Counted from the stretch's first letter, positions 25,820 to 34,736 are shown. The stretch: 64,000 nt of DNA from Mesorhizobium sp. LHD-90 (GCF_030929505.1 NZ_JAVFVV010000001.1:372001-436000), one strand, 5' to 3'. Notes: generated from the letters alone by a model not told the origin. Numbers and translations are program-made.

Positions 25820-26149
25820 ATGAACTGGACACCCATCGGCATGCTCGCCGACATTCCTAGGCGCGGCGCGCGCTGCGTCGACACCCCGCAAGGTAAGATC
25901 GGCATCTTCCGCACAGCGGACGACCAGGTCTTCGCCATCGACGATCATTGTCCGCACAAAGGCGGACCGCTCAGCCAGGGCATCGTGCACGGCGCGGCGG
26001 TCACCTGCCCGCTGCACAACTGGGTGTTCTCGCTGGAGACAGGCAAGGCGCAGGGCGCGGACGAGGGGGCGGTCAGGACGATACCGGTCAAGGTCGAGGA
26101 TGGCCGCATCGCGATCGCGCTCGGCGAAATGCTGCTCGCGGCAGAATGA
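25820..26149 (+). CDS. nirD: NirD, nitrite reductase small subunit
   Basis: 109 aa from the ATG at 25820. Rieske-like fold with a complete cluster motif, CPHKGGPLSQG and CPLHNWVF (CxH...CxxH). Some NirD proteins have lost these ligands; this one keeps them. It is the partner of NirB in NAD(P)H-dependent nitrite reduction. It lies 55 bp after nirB, and the next plus-strand gene (nasA) is 680 bp away because hicAB intervenes on the other strand. Confidence 0.94.
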   Translation: MNWTPIGMLADIPRRGARCVDTPQGKIGIFRTADDQVFAIDDHCPHKGGPLSQGIVHGAAVTCPLHNWVFSLETGKAQGADEGAVRTIPVKVEDGRIAIALGEMLLAAE

Positions 26150-26166
26150 TGCGCGGGACGGCCTTT

Positions 26167-26565
26167 TTAGCCCGTGGCTTCGATTTCCTTGCGGGCGCAA
26201 CTCGCGAGGAACGCCGATCGCGTCAGGCCACGCTGCTGCGCCGTCTCGTCGATTGCCCGCAGCATTCCAGCCTCGAAGGTCACGTTCGCGCGGACCACGC
26301 GGGTGTCGTTGTCCACGAGCGGAACGCGGATGATGAAGGCGCCGGCCGCCAGTTCCTCGCGGAGTTCGGGCTTCGCCACGACAGCGTCGATGGTCGAAGG
26401 TTCAGGCAACTCTGCATCTTCGGCGTAGAGTTGCAGCGCCTCCAGCGCATTAGACACGATATCCTCTTCCTCGTCGGCGGCGGAAAACACGCCCGGAAGA
26501 TCGGGAAACGAGACGCCGTAGGCGCTGTCCCGATCCTTGTGGACGATGGCAAAGTAAGCCCGCAT
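26167..26565 (-). CDS. hicB: HicB-type antitoxin
   Basis: 132 aa from the ATG at 26565. The N-terminal partially degraded RNase-H-like HicB fold reads YFAIVHKDRDSAYGVSFPDL and PGVFSAADEEEDIVSNA. The C-terminus is a ribbon-helix-helix-type DNA-binding element (VRANVTFEAGMLRAIDETAQ, RGLTRSAFLASCARKEI). It neutralises HicA and autoregulates the pair. It lies 14 bp downstream of hicA and converges on nirD with 17 bp between stops. Confidence 0.92.
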   Translation of the reverse strand: MRAYFAIVHKDRDSAYGVSFPDLPGVFSAADEEEDIVSNALEALQLYAEDAELPEPSTIDAVVAKPELREELAAGAFIIRVPLVDNDTRVVRANVTFEAGMLRAIDETAQQRGLTRSAFLASCARKEIEATG

Positions 26566-26579
26566 GGAAGACGGTCCTT

Positions 26580-26765
26580 CTATCTCAGCCAGCCGGCGGC
26601 CCGGGCGATGTTTCGCGCCGTCCCTTCCGGCAGATCCTTCTTGGGATGCGGAACGATCACGGTCCTGTCGCCCTTGCGGAATTTGTGGTGTGAACCGGAG
26701 ACGGACACTTCCTCGAATCCCTCGGCTTTCAGCCTCTGGATGATCCGGCGGCTGTTCCTCTCCAA
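26580..26765 (-). CDS. hicA: HicA-type mRNA interferase toxin
   Basis: 61 aa from a TTG start at 26765 with GGAGG 8 bp upstream. The double-stranded-RNA-binding-like HicA fold keeps the catalytic His region SGSHHKFRKGD (His26/His27) and TVIVPHPKKDLPEGTARNI. It is first gene of the pair (hicA-hicB order). The unit lies on the minus strand inside the nitrate assimilation operon, a sign of later insertion. It appears intact. Confidence 0.92.
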   Translation of the reverse strand: MERNSRRIIQRLKAEGFEEVSVSGSHHKFRKGDRTVIVPHPKKDLPEGTARNIARAAGWLR

Positions 26766-26831
26766 TCCCGCCTCCCTCTATGCGCATCAAAATACACATC
26801 GATGGGTCCCGTTTCAAGTCACGAGGTCGTC

Positions 26832-29498
26832 ATGGCAGCCGAGGTGAGGACCACATGCCCCTATTGCGGGGTGGGTTGCGGCGTGCTGGCGCGGGTCGCC
26901 GCGGACGGCAGCGTTGCCGTCCGCGGCGACCCCGATCATCCGGCCAATCGCGGCAGGCTGTGCTCGAAAGGCTCGGCGCTCGGCGAGACGCTCGGCCTCG
27001 ACGGCCGGCTGCTTCACCCGGAGATCGGCGGCAAGCGCGCGGAATGGAATGCGGCGCTCGACCTCGTGGCGCGCCGTTTTTCCGAGACGATAGCGGCGCA
27101 CGGGCCGGATTCCGTCGGCTTCTACGTCTCCGGTCAGCTTCTCACCGAGGATTATTACGTCGCCAACAAGCTGATGAAGGGTTTTATCGGCTCCGGCAAC
27201 ATCGACACGAATTCGCGCCTGTGCATGGCGTCCTCGGTGGCAGGACACAAGCGCGCCTTCGGCGAGGACATCGTTCCGGGCACCTATGAGGATTTCGAGC
27301 AGGCCGACCTCGTCGTCTTCGCCGGATCGAACACCGCCTGGTGCCATCCGGTGCTTTATCAGCGCCTGCTTGCGGCCCGCGCCACACGCGGAACGAGGAT
27401 CGTCGTCATCGATCCGCGCCGCACGGCGACCGCCGCGGATTGCGATCTGCATCTGCCGATCCGGCCGGGCACCGACGTGCTGTTGTTCAACGGTCTGCTT
27501 GCCCATCTCGCGCGCGAGGGTTTTGTCGACGCCGCCTATGCCGCCGCCCATACGACCGGCTTCGATGCCGCGCTGGCGCTGGCCGCCTCCGACGCGCCGA
27601 CGCTGGCGCGGGTTGCCGAGGGCTGCGATGTCGCTCTCGCCGATGTCGAGCGCTTCTACGCCTGGTTCGCCAAGACCGAGCGCAGCGCCACCGTCTACAG
27701 CCAAGGAATAAACCAATCGGCGCACGGCACCGACAAGGTCAACGCCATCATCAACTGCCATCTCGCCACCGGCCGTATCGGCAAACCCGGCATGGGGCCG
27801 TTCTCCGTCACCGGCCAGCCCAACGCCATGGGCGGGCGCGAGGTTGGCGGGCTCGCCAACCAGCTTGCCGCGCATATGGGTTTTGACAGCCCGGCGGACA
27901 TCGACCGCGTCGCCCGCTTCTGGAATGCCCCCCGGACCGCCAGACGCGCCGGGCTGAAGGCGGTCGACCTGTTCGAGGCCGCCGCCGACGGGGGCCTCAA
28001 GGCGCTGTGGGTGATGGGCACCAACCCCGCCGTCAGCATGCCGGACGCGACCAGGGTGCGGGCCGCGCTGAAAAAATGTGACTTCGTCGTCGTCTCCGAC
28101 ATCACGCAAACCGACACGACGCGTTTCGCCGACGTGCTGCTGCCGGCCGCCGGCTGGGGCGAAAAGGACGGCACCGTCACCAATTCCGAACGACGCATAT
28201 CGCGCCAGCGGCGTTTCGCGTCCTGGCCTGGCGAGGCCCGTCCTGACTGGTGGATCGTCACCGAGGTCGCCCGCCGCATGGGTTTCGCCGGGGCGTTTTC
28301 TTACTCGACGCCCGCGGAAATCTTCCGCGAGCATGCCGCCCTTTCGGCATTCGAGAACAGCGGTGGACGCCTGTTCGACATAGGCGGCCTGGCCAATATC
28401 GAGGAGGCCGAATACGAGCGCCTGTCGCCCGTGCATTGGCCGCTCAAGGGGGAAAGCGAACAAGAAACCGCAAGGCTGCTGGCCGACGGTCGCTTTCCGA
28501 CGCCGGACGGGCGGGCGCGCTTCGTCGCGGTGCGGCAGGAAGGGCCGGCGCTGCCGCTCGGCGCGGCCTTTCCGATGGCGCTTAACACCGGCCGCTCGCG
28601 CGACCAGTGGCACACGATGACACGCACAGGGCGGGTGCCCCGGCTGATGGCGAACGCGCCGGAACCCGCGGTCGAGATGCATCCGGCCGACGCGGCCGCG
28701 CGCAACCTGCGCGACGGCGACCTGGCGCGCGTCGAGAGCCGCTACGGCGGCGCCCGCGCAAAAGTGCGCGTCACCGACGCCCAGCGCCGCGGCGAGGCCT
28801 TTTTGCCGATGCACTGGAGCGGGCGTTTTTCCGCAAACGCGGCGGCGGGGCCGCTGTCCTCGCCGCTCGCCGACCCGTTTTCCGGCCAGCCGGAACTGAA
28901 GCACGTGCCCGTGCGGATCTCCCGCGAGCCGATCGAATGGGCCGGCGTGCTGATCACCCGCCGCGACATCCGCCCGACCGGCCTGGTCCACTGGAGCCGG
29001 GCTGCGGTCGCGGGCGGCTGGGCCTACGAGCTTGCCGGCACCGAGCCGCCCGACCAGGGCATATTGCTGGCCCGCACGCTGATCGCGGGTGTGCCGCGCG
29101 ACCGGCTGATCGACTACACCGACCGCAAGGGCGTGATGTTCCGCGCCGCGGCCACCGACGCGGAGGGGCGGCTTGCGGAGGCCTTGCTGGTCGGCCGGCC
29201 CGGCCAGTTGCCGGAGCGCGACTGGCTGCTGGCGTTGCTGGCGTCGGGCGAACCGCTATCGCCACTCGACCGCCGCGCGCTGCTGTCGGGGCGGGCGCCG
29301 GTGCCGGCGCCGTCGGTGGGCCGCATCGTCTGCTCCTGCTTCAATGTCGGGGTCAACCAGATCGCAGGCGCCGTCTCCGCCGGCTGCCGCAGCGTCGAGG
29401 ATGTCGGCAAGGCGCTGAACGCCGGCACCAATTGCGGCTCCTGCCGGTCGGAGATCAGGGCGGTGCTGGCGGCGTCCAGCCTGCAGGCGGCGGAGTAG
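26832..29498 (+). CDS. nasA: NasA, assimilatory nitrate reductase catalytic subunit
   Basis: 888 aa from the ATG at 26832 (ACGAGG upstream); an ATG at 26802 would add ten residues but lacks a ribosome site. The N-terminal [4Fe-4S] motif is CPYCGVGCGV...RGRLCSKG, followed by bis-MGD domains (GSGNIDTNSRLCMASSV, GPFSVTGQPNAMGGREVGG, NTGRSRDQWHTMTRTGRVP). A C-terminal BFD-like [2Fe-2S] domain has VCSCFNVG and NCGSCRSEI. The soluble enzyme reduces nitrate to nitrite for NirBD. It either needs read-through across hicAB or its own promoter. Confidence 0.95.
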   Translation: MAAEVRTTCPYCGVGCGVLARVAADGSVAVRGDPDHPANRGRLCSKGSALGETLGLDGRLLHPEIGGKRAEWNAALDLVARRFSETIAAHGPDSVGFYVSGQLLTEDYYVANKLMKGFIGSGNIDTNSRLCMASSVAGHKRAFGEDIVPGTYEDFEQADLVVFAGSNTAWCHPVLYQRLLAARATRGTRIVVIDPRRTATAADCDLHLPIRPGTDVLLFNGLLAHLAREGFVDAAYAAAHTTGFDAALALAASDAPTLARVAEGCDVALADVERFYAWFAKTERSATVYSQGINQSAHGTDKVNAIINCHLATGRIGKPGMGPFSVTGQPNAMGGREVGGLANQLAAHMGFDSPADIDRVARFWNAPRTARRAGLKAVDLFEAAADGGLKALWVMGTNPAVSMPDATRVRAALKKCDFVVVSDITQTDTTRFADVLLPAAGWGEKDGTVTNSERRISRQRRFASWPGEARPDWWIVTEVARRMGFAGAFSYSTPAEIFREHAALSAFENSGGRLFDIGGLANIEEAEYERLSPVHWPLKGESEQETARLLADGRFPTPDGRARFVAVRQEGPALPLGAAFPMALNTGRSRDQWHTMTRTGRVPRLMANAPEPAVEMHPADAAARNLRDGDLARVESRYGGARAKVRVTDAQRRGEAFLPMHWSGRFSANAAAGPLSSPLADPFSGQPELKHVPVRISREPIEWAGVLITRRDIRPTGLVHWSRAAVAGGWAYELAGTEPPDQGILLARTLIAGVPRDRLIDYTDRKGVMFRAAATDAEGRLAEALLVGRPGQLPERDWLLALLASGEPLSPLDRRALLSGRAPVPAPSVGRIVCSCFNVGVNQIAGAVSAGCRSVEDVGKALNAGTNCGSCRSEIRAVLAASSLQAAE

Positions 29499-29511
29499 CG
29501 GCGGGGATCAC

Positions 29512-30513
29512 TCACGCATTGCGGCGGACGTTGGCGAGTTTTGCCTGCAGCACCACGACCGCGAGCAGGAACAGGCCGCGGATGACCGACTGCCAGTAAG
29601 CCGACAGCGAGATCCAGCCCAGCCCGTTCTCGAAGTTCAGGATATTGAACACCAGCCCGAGCAGCAGCGCGCCGGCCAGCGTCGCGCCGATCGAGCCAAC
29701 GCCGCCGGTGAGCAGGGTGCCGCCGACCACTACCGAGGCGATGGCGATCAGTTCCCAGCCCTGGCCTTCGATAGGCTGGCCGGCGCCGAACTGCGAGGCA
29801 AGTATGACGCCGGCCAGCCCGGCGAGCACGCCGGAGGTAATGTAGACGCCCATCAGCGTGCGCTCGACCTTGAGGCCCATCAGCGTCGCCGTCGCCTCGC
29901 CGTCGCCTATGGCGAGCACGCGGCGGCCGACCGGATGGCGCTCCAGCGCGATCCAGCCGACGACATAGGCAGCGAGCGCGATCCAGGCCGGGATCGGGAA
30001 GCCCAAAAAGTCGCCCTGGCCGATCTCGGTGAAGCCGCTGTCGTAGGAGACCGACACAGACTGGTTGTCGGCCAGCAGCAGGCCGGTTCCGTAGGCCGCC
30101 AGCATGGCCGCCAGCGTGGCGATGAAGGGCTGGATCTTCAGCCGCGTGATGACGAGGCCGTTGATGGTGCCGACGACGAGGCCGGTCGCCAGCCCGCCGG
30201 CGAGCCCCGCCGCCCAGTGATAGGGCGACAGAAGGGCTGCGACGACGCTGGCAAGTGCTGCGGTCGCGCCCACCGACAGGTCGATGCCGCCGGTCATGAT
30301 GACCAGCGCCATGCCCAGCGCGATCAGCGCGAACATGGAGTTGTAGCGCAGGAAGGACAGCGCGTTGAAGGCCGACAGGAACCCGTCGTAGCGCAGCGCG
30401 CCGAAGACGATCAGCGCGGCCAGCGCGACGACGACGCCCAGCCGCGCCAGGTCGATGTTGGAGCGCGGCGCCAGCGGACCGAGGAAGGCGAGGCGGGAGG
30501 CGAGCGTGTTCAT
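29512..30513 (-). CDS. yjfF: Sugar ABC transporter permease (YjfF-like)
   Basis: 333 aa, about ten transmembrane segments. Branched/ribose-type permease signatures are IALGMALVIMTGGIDLSVGA and IASVVVGGTLLTGGVGSIGA. It is the last gene of a ytfQRT-yjfF-like set, 2 bp after the previous permease gene. It would form a heterodimeric channel with that permease for a furanose-type sugar. The sugar is inferred from the binding protein; galactofuranose is the best guess. Confidence 0.85.
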   Translation of the reverse strand: MNTLASRLAFLGPLAPRSNIDLARLGVVVALAALIVFGALRYDGFLSAFNALSFLRYNSMFALIALGMALVIMTGGIDLSVGATAALASVVAALLSPYHWAAGLAGGLATGLVVGTINGLVITRLKIQPFIATLAAMLAAYGTGLLLADNQSVSVSYDSGFTEIGQGDFLGFPIPAWIALAAYVVGWIALERHPVGRRVLAIGDGEATATLMGLKVERTLMGVYITSGVLAGLAGVILASQFGAGQPIEGQGWELIAIASVVVGGTLLTGGVGSIGATLAGALLLGLVFNILNFENGLGWISLSAYWQSVIRGLFLLAVVVLQAKLANVRRNA

Positions 30514-30515
30514 AT

Positions 30516-31514
30516 CTAACCCCGCGCCGCGCGTAGCTGGATGAACACCGCTGCGATGATCAGCCCCGCCTTGACGATGCGCGCGGCGGCGTCGGGAACG
30601 CCGTTGGCGAGCAGCGTGTATTGCACGAGCTGGATGACGAAGGCGCCGAGAAGGGTGCCCAGAATGTTGGCGCGGCCGCCTGTCAAAAGGGTTCCGCCGA
30701 CGGCGACCGCCGCGATGGCGTCGAGTTCCATGCCGAGCCCGACGAGATTGGCGTCGCTGGCGGAGTTGCGGGCAACCACGATCAGCCCGGCAATGCCGGC
30801 CAGCGCGCCGCTGATAACGTAGACGAGGCGTTTCACCCGCACGGCCGGAATGCCGGCCAGCCTTGCGGCTTTCTCGTTGCCGCCGACGGCGAGCATCTGC
30901 CGACCGAAGGCGGTGCGGCGCACCATGAAGGCGGCGAGCGCCACGATGACGGCCATGATGATGACCTGCGTCGGGATGCCGAACACGCGGCCGAGCGCGA
31001 TGAACTGGAAGGCGTCGTTCTTGAAGACCTGCAGATTGCCGTTGGTCATCACCTGGGCGATGCCGCGCCCGGCGATGAACAGCACCAGCGTGGCTACGAT
31101 CGGCTGGATGGAATAGCGGGTGATCAGCATGCCGTTGAACCAGCCGAAGGCGGCGGCGACGATGACCGGCACGGTGAAGGCTAGCAGGATCGCCAGGAAC
31201 GGCGAGGGGATCGGCATGATGGTGCCGAGGAAGATCATCGGCGCCAGCGCCCCGGAAATCGCCATCAGCGAGCCGACCGAAAGGTCGATGCCGCCGGTGG
31301 CGATCACCAGCGTCATGCCGGTGGCGACGATGACGATGGTCGCCACCTGGGTCAGGTTGACGTTGAGCGTCTGCCAGGTGAGGAAGTTCGGCGTCACCGC
31401 CGCGTTGAAGGCGATCAGCGCCAGGAAGGCGATCAGCGTGCCGTAGCGGCTGACCCAGGCAAGAGCGCTGCCTTTCGGGCGGGTTTGCGGCGCGGTCGTT
31501 TCGATGGTGGTCAT
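30516..31514 (-). CDS. ytfT: Sugar ABC transporter permease (YtfT-like)
   Basis: 332 aa. Carries VIVATGMTLVIATGGIDLSV in an early membrane segment and IAAVAVGGTLLTGGRANILG near the C-terminus, as in ribose/galactofuranose permeases. The ATG is at 31514. The 166 bp separating it from ytfR hold two strong hairpin repeats, unusual inside an operon. It partners the second permease and the YtfR ATPase. Confidence 0.87.
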   Translation of the reverse strand: MTTIETTAPQTRPKGSALAWVSRYGTLIAFLALIAFNAAVTPNFLTWQTLNVNLTQVATIVIVATGMTLVIATGGIDLSVGSLMAISGALAPMIFLGTIMPIPSPFLAILLAFTVPVIVAAAFGWFNGMLITRYSIQPIVATLVLFIAGRGIAQVMTNGNLQVFKNDAFQFIALGRVFGIPTQVIIMAVIVALAAFMVRRTAFGRQMLAVGGNEKAARLAGIPAVRVKRLVYVISGALAGIAGLIVVARNSASDANLVGLGMELDAIAAVAVGGTLLTGGRANILGTLLGAFVIQLVQYTLLANGVPDAAARIVKAGLIIAAVFIQLRAARG

Positions 31515-31529
31515 GATGACACGCCCCTT

Positions 31530-31662
31530 CCTTCTCCCCGTAAACGGGGAGAAGGTGCCCCGAAGGGGCGGATGAGGGGCAGGAGATCGCTTTTGAAGAG
31601 CAGGTGCCGCCCGTCCTTCGGACCCCCCTGGCGGGACCTTTTCCCCGCAAGCGGGGAGAAGG
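31530..31662. repeat. Two rhizobial-type hairpin repeats between ytfR and ytfT
   Basis: Hairpin 1 has perfect 11-bp arms CCTTCTCCCCG (31530-31540) and CGGGGAGAAGG (31545-31555). Hairpin 2 has 12-bp arms CCTTTTCCCCGC (31637-31648) and GCGGGGAGAAGG (31651-31662) with one mismatch. Both share the CTCCCCG/CGGGGAG core and flank about 80 bp of intergenic DNA. They look like dispersed REP-like elements and lie in the operon's transcript. Confidence 0.75.
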
Positions 31663-31680
31663 GGGATAGTCGCACCATCA

Positions 31681-33180
31681 TCACGCCGCTTCCTCGTCCT
31701 GATGCGCCATCGCCGTCATCAGCCTTTCCTCGGTGATCTCCCCGGCGCCGAGATGCGCGACCGAATAGCCGTCGCTGAGCACGGTGACGTGGTCGGCGGC
31801 GGCGATCAGTTCCTCCAGTTCCGACGAGATCATCAGCACGGACAGCCCGTCGTCGGCGAGGCCGCGCAGCAGTTTCAGGATCTCGGCCTTGGCGCCGACG
31901 TCGATGCCGCGCGTCGGCTCGTCGACGATGAGCAGTTTTGGATTCATGCATAGCCAGCGGGCGAGCAGCACTTTTTGCTGGTTGCCGCCCGAAAGCTCGC
32001 GGATCGGCTGCTCGGGCGAGGCGCATTTGACGCCGAGCGCCTTGATGTAGCGGTCGACGATGCGCTGCTGTTCGGCGGTGTCGACGACGCCGGATTTCTG
32101 CAGGCGCGGCAGGATCGCCAGCGTCATGTTCTCGCGCACGCTCATCTCGGGGACGATGCCCTCGACCTTGCGGTCCTCGGACACGAAGCCGAATCCGTCA
32201 CGAATAGCATCGGCCGGCGCGGCGTAGGATTTCTCCGCGCCGGCGACCCTGATCGAACCCTTGTCCTTGCGGTCGGCGCCGTAGAGCAGGCGGGCCGTCT
32301 CGGTGCGGCCGGCGCCGAGCAGGCCGGCCAGGCCGGCGATCTCGCCGCGCGCGATCGACAGCGACACGTCGCGCACGCGCAGGCCGGCGCCGAGTTGCGT
32401 GGCGTCGACGAAGGGTTCGCGGGCGATATCCTCGCCATGAACGCGGGCGGTGAAGGCGGTCAGTTCCTTGCCGAGCATGGAGCGGACCAGCTCTATCTTC
32501 GATATGTCCTTCATGGTGCTGACGGCGACCGTGCGCCCGTCGCGCATGATGGTGACGCGGTCGCAGATGGCGTAGAGTTCATCCAGCCTGTGGCTGATGA
32601 AGATGGTCGCCACGCCGTCGGCCTTCAGCGTCCGGATGGTCTCGAACAGCACGGCGACCTCGCGCTCGTCGAGCGAGGAGGTCGGCTCGTCCATGATGAC
32701 CAGTCTTGCGTTCTGGGTGACGCCGCGGGCGATCGCCACCATCTGGCGCGTCGCGGCGCCGAAATCCTCCAGCGGGCGGTCGACATCCACGTCGAGGTTG
32801 AATCGTTTCAGCACCGCGCGGGCGTCGGCCCGCATTTTCCGGCGGTCGACGAGGCCGAGCCTCGTGCGCGGCTCGCGGGCGAGAAAAATGTTCTCGGCGA
32901 CCGAACGGTTCGGCGCCAGGTTGATCTCCTGGTAGATGGTGGCGATGCCGGCCGCCTGGCTCTCGGCGGTGGAGCGAAAATCGACGGGCTTGTCCTCGAA
33001 GACGATATCGCCGGCGTCACGCGAATAGGCGCCGGTCAGGATTTTTATCATGGTCGACTTGCCGGCGCCGTTCTGGCCGATCAGCGCCATCACCTCGCCC
33101 GGCGCGACGTCGAGCGTCGCGGCGGTCAGCACGCGCACGCCGGAAAAGCTCTTGTCGATGGCCTTCATCGATAAAAGCAT
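31681..33180 (-). CDS. ytfR: Sugar ABC transporter ATP-binding protein, double NBD (YtfR-like)
   Basis: 499 aa from the ATG at 33180 (GGAGGAG 10 bp upstream). Two nucleotide-binding domains. NBD1 has Walker A GQNGAGKST (35-43) and Walker B LVIMDEPTSSLD but a degenerate signature (FGAATRQMVAIARG). NBD2 has a modified Walker A (GLLGAGRTETARLL) but a canonical LSGGNQQKVLLARWL and LLIVDEPTRGIDVGAKAEI. This asymmetry is usual for RbsA/MglA/YtfR-type proteins. Confidence 0.93.
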   Translation of the reverse strand: MLLSMKAIDKSFSGVRVLTAATLDVAPGEVMALIGQNGAGKSTMIKILTGAYSRDAGDIVFEDKPVDFRSTAESQAAGIATIYQEINLAPNRSVAENIFLAREPRTRLGLVDRRKMRADARAVLKRFNLDVDVDRPLEDFGAATRQMVAIARGVTQNARLVIMDEPTSSLDEREVAVLFETIRTLKADGVATIFISHRLDELYAICDRVTIMRDGRTVAVSTMKDISKIELVRSMLGKELTAFTARVHGEDIAREPFVDATQLGAGLRVRDVSLSIARGEIAGLAGLLGAGRTETARLLYGADRKDKGSIRVAGAEKSYAAPADAIRDGFGFVSEDRKVEGIVPEMSVRENMTLAILPRLQKSGVVDTAEQQRIVDRYIKALGVKCASPEQPIRELSGGNQQKVLLARWLCMNPKLLIVDEPTRGIDVGAKAEILKLLRGLADDGLSVLMISSELEELIAAADHVTVLSDGYSVAHLGAGEITEERLMTAMAHQDEEAA

Positions 33181-33283
33181 CGTTTTGGGGCTCCTCCCTC
33201 GAGGTGATCTTGCATGCGTGAGGGGCGGGGCGCAATGCGGGTTCGCTCCATCTCCCTCCTTGCGGGGGAGATAGGCGCCAGAC

Positions 33284-33318
33284 AAACAAAGCCGGACAGG
33301 GACGAATCCCTGCCCGGC
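33284..33318 (-). terminator. Stem-loop between ytfQ and ytfR
   Basis: On the minus strand, GCCGGGCAGGG pairs with CCCTGTCCGGC (plus-strand arms 33291-33301 and 33308-33318, one G-U) and is followed by TTTGTTT. Such a partial terminator after a solute-binding-protein gene typically lowers downstream expression and protects the upstream message. Confidence 0.75.
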
Positions 33319-33333
33319 CCTTTCAGGAAAAAC

Positions 33334-34320
33334 TCAGTACGCGTTCGCCAGCTCAGCCGCCGCGTTGGACGGGTCATAAAACTTGTCGTCGTTCTTGACC
33401 CAGGCGTCGATCTTCTCGCCGGCCGCGTATTTGGCCATGGTCTCGAAGGCCTTCGGCCCGAAGCGCGGGTTGCACTCGACGACAGCGTTGATCTTGCCGT
33501 CGACCACCGCCTGCACGGCTTCCTTGCCGCCGTCGATCGAAAGCACGATCACGTCGGTGCCGGGCTTCTTGCCGGCGGCTTCGAGCGCCGCGATGGCGCC
33601 CATCGCCATCTCGTCATTGTGGGCATAGATGATGTCGGCGTCGGGATGCGCCTGCAGCAGGGATTCCGCCACCTGGCGGCCCTTGTCGCGGGCGAAGTCG
33701 CCCGACTGCGAGGCCAGGATGGTGAAGCCGCCGGCCGCGGCGATCGCCTCGTCAAAACCCTTCTTGCGGTCGTTGGCGGGCGACGAGCCGGTGGTGCCTT
33801 CGAGCTCGATGATCTTCGACTTGCCGTTGGCGTTCTTGGCCAGCCATTCGGCGACGCGCTTGCCCTCGTCGATGAAGTCCGAGCCGATGAAGGTGACGTA
33901 GTCGGTGCCGGCCTTGGCCAGCGCCTGGTCGACATTGCGGTCGAGCAGGATCACCGGGATGCCGGCCTTCTTGGCGGCCATGACGGCCGGGATCAGCGGC
34001 TTCTCCTCGCGCGGGGCGAGGAAGATCAGGTCGACGCCCTGGGCGATCATCGAATTGACGTCGGCGACCTGCTTTGCGGCGGAGCCGGCGGCGTCGGTGT
34101 AGACGAGCTGGTAGCCGAGCTTCTTGGCTTCGTCCTGCATGCTCTGGGTCTGGGCGATGCGCCAGGGATTGTTGGACTCGGTCTGAGCGAAGCCGACCTT
34201 GTAAGTGTCCTTCTTTTCGAGCGGCGGCAGGTCCTGGGCAAATGCCGCGCCGGCGGTCAGGCCGGCTGCCGCGACTGCGGTGGCCGCGAGCAGAAGCGTG
34301 CGGCGGGTGATGTCACGCAT
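33334..34320 (-). CDS. ytfQ: Sugar ABC transporter substrate-binding protein (YtfQ-like)
   Basis: 328 aa from the ATG at 34320 (GGAGG upstream); the frame before it is promoter DNA. Signal peptide at residues 1-26 (RRTLLLAATAVAAAGLTAGA). Periplasmic-binding type I fold, strongly YtfQ-like: VGFAQTESNNPWRIAQTQSM, PVILLDRNVD, ELEGTTGSSPANDRKKGFDE, VYAHND-type IIYAHNDEM. YtfQ binds galactofuranose with these Arg/Asp/Asn residues. First gene of the transport operon, directly downstream of its promoter/operator. Confidence 0.9.
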   Translation of the reverse strand: MRDITRRTLLLAATAVAAAGLTAGAAFAQDLPPLEKKDTYKVGFAQTESNNPWRIAQTQSMQDEAKKLGYQLVYTDAAGSAAKQVADVNSMIAQGVDLIFLAPREEKPLIPAVMAAKKAGIPVILLDRNVDQALAKAGTDYVTFIGSDFIDEGKRVAEWLAKNANGKSKIIELEGTTGSSPANDRKKGFDEAIAAAGGFTILASQSGDFARDKGRQVAESLLQAHPDADIIYAHNDEMAMGAIAALEAAGKKPGTDVIVLSIDGGKEAVQAVVDGKINAVVECNPRFGPKAFETMAKYAAGEKIDAWVKNDDKFYDPSNAAAELANAY

Positions 34321-34387
34321 GGGTGTTCCTCCAAATTTGGCCGACGAGCCCGGCTCCTCCGCCGGGACAGAAGCGGGTTCGCGCCGC

Positions 34388-34428
34388 CTCATAAACTGAT
34401 CATATCTCCTAATTTTATGAGCGGTCAA
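34388..34428 (-). promoter_or_regulatory. Promoter and LacI-type operator of the ytfQRT-yjfF operon
   Basis: On the minus strand, -35 TTGACC (plus coordinates 34423-34428) and -10 TATGAT (34399-34404) are 18 bp apart. An inverted repeat CTCATAA (34388-34394) / TTATGAG (34415-34421) brackets the -10 box and overlaps the spacer, a suitable place for a repressor. The adjacent LacI gene on the same strand is the obvious candidate. Confidence 0.7.
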
Positions 34429-34736
34429 TCCAAATCAGGAACCAGCCGGTTTGCACCGATGGTCCAGTTCTTGGTTCTTCCGCGGGCAGGCGCCGAAGCG
34501 CTGATCGTCAATCCAAGGAGGCCCGGCGTCAAGCCCGAACGCACCTGCAAGCATGTTGTGCCGCGCGTTCGAGGCCTGGCGTCAAGCGAGTCGCCGGATT
34601 TTCCTCGTCTTCTCTCTGCAACTTCTTGAAATCATTCCGTCTTCCGCGCTTCACCAAATTCCCGAATGTGCGGTCGTGGCGACGGTTGAAGGTACGGCCC
34701 TTGACGACAACATGATCAAAAACAGTGGCTTGCGCC
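34429..34736. other. Spacer between the lacI-type gene and the ytfQ promoter
   Basis: 308 bp with no ORF whose codon pattern or start site is convincing. I see no terminator with a T-run after the LacI gene, so some read-through from the regulator into the transporter operon is possible. Confidence 0.5.

Noticed and set aside
26814-28991. 725-codon minus-strand open frame opposite nasA
   Set aside because: Shadow of nasA: the plus-strand protein carries all expected cofactor motifs, the reverse frame none.
29512-31650. One 712-codon minus-strand frame spanning both permeases
   Set aside because: Its first half is the wrong frame of ytfT; the true ytfT (30516-31514) and yjfF (29512-30513) are separate genes with their own starts.
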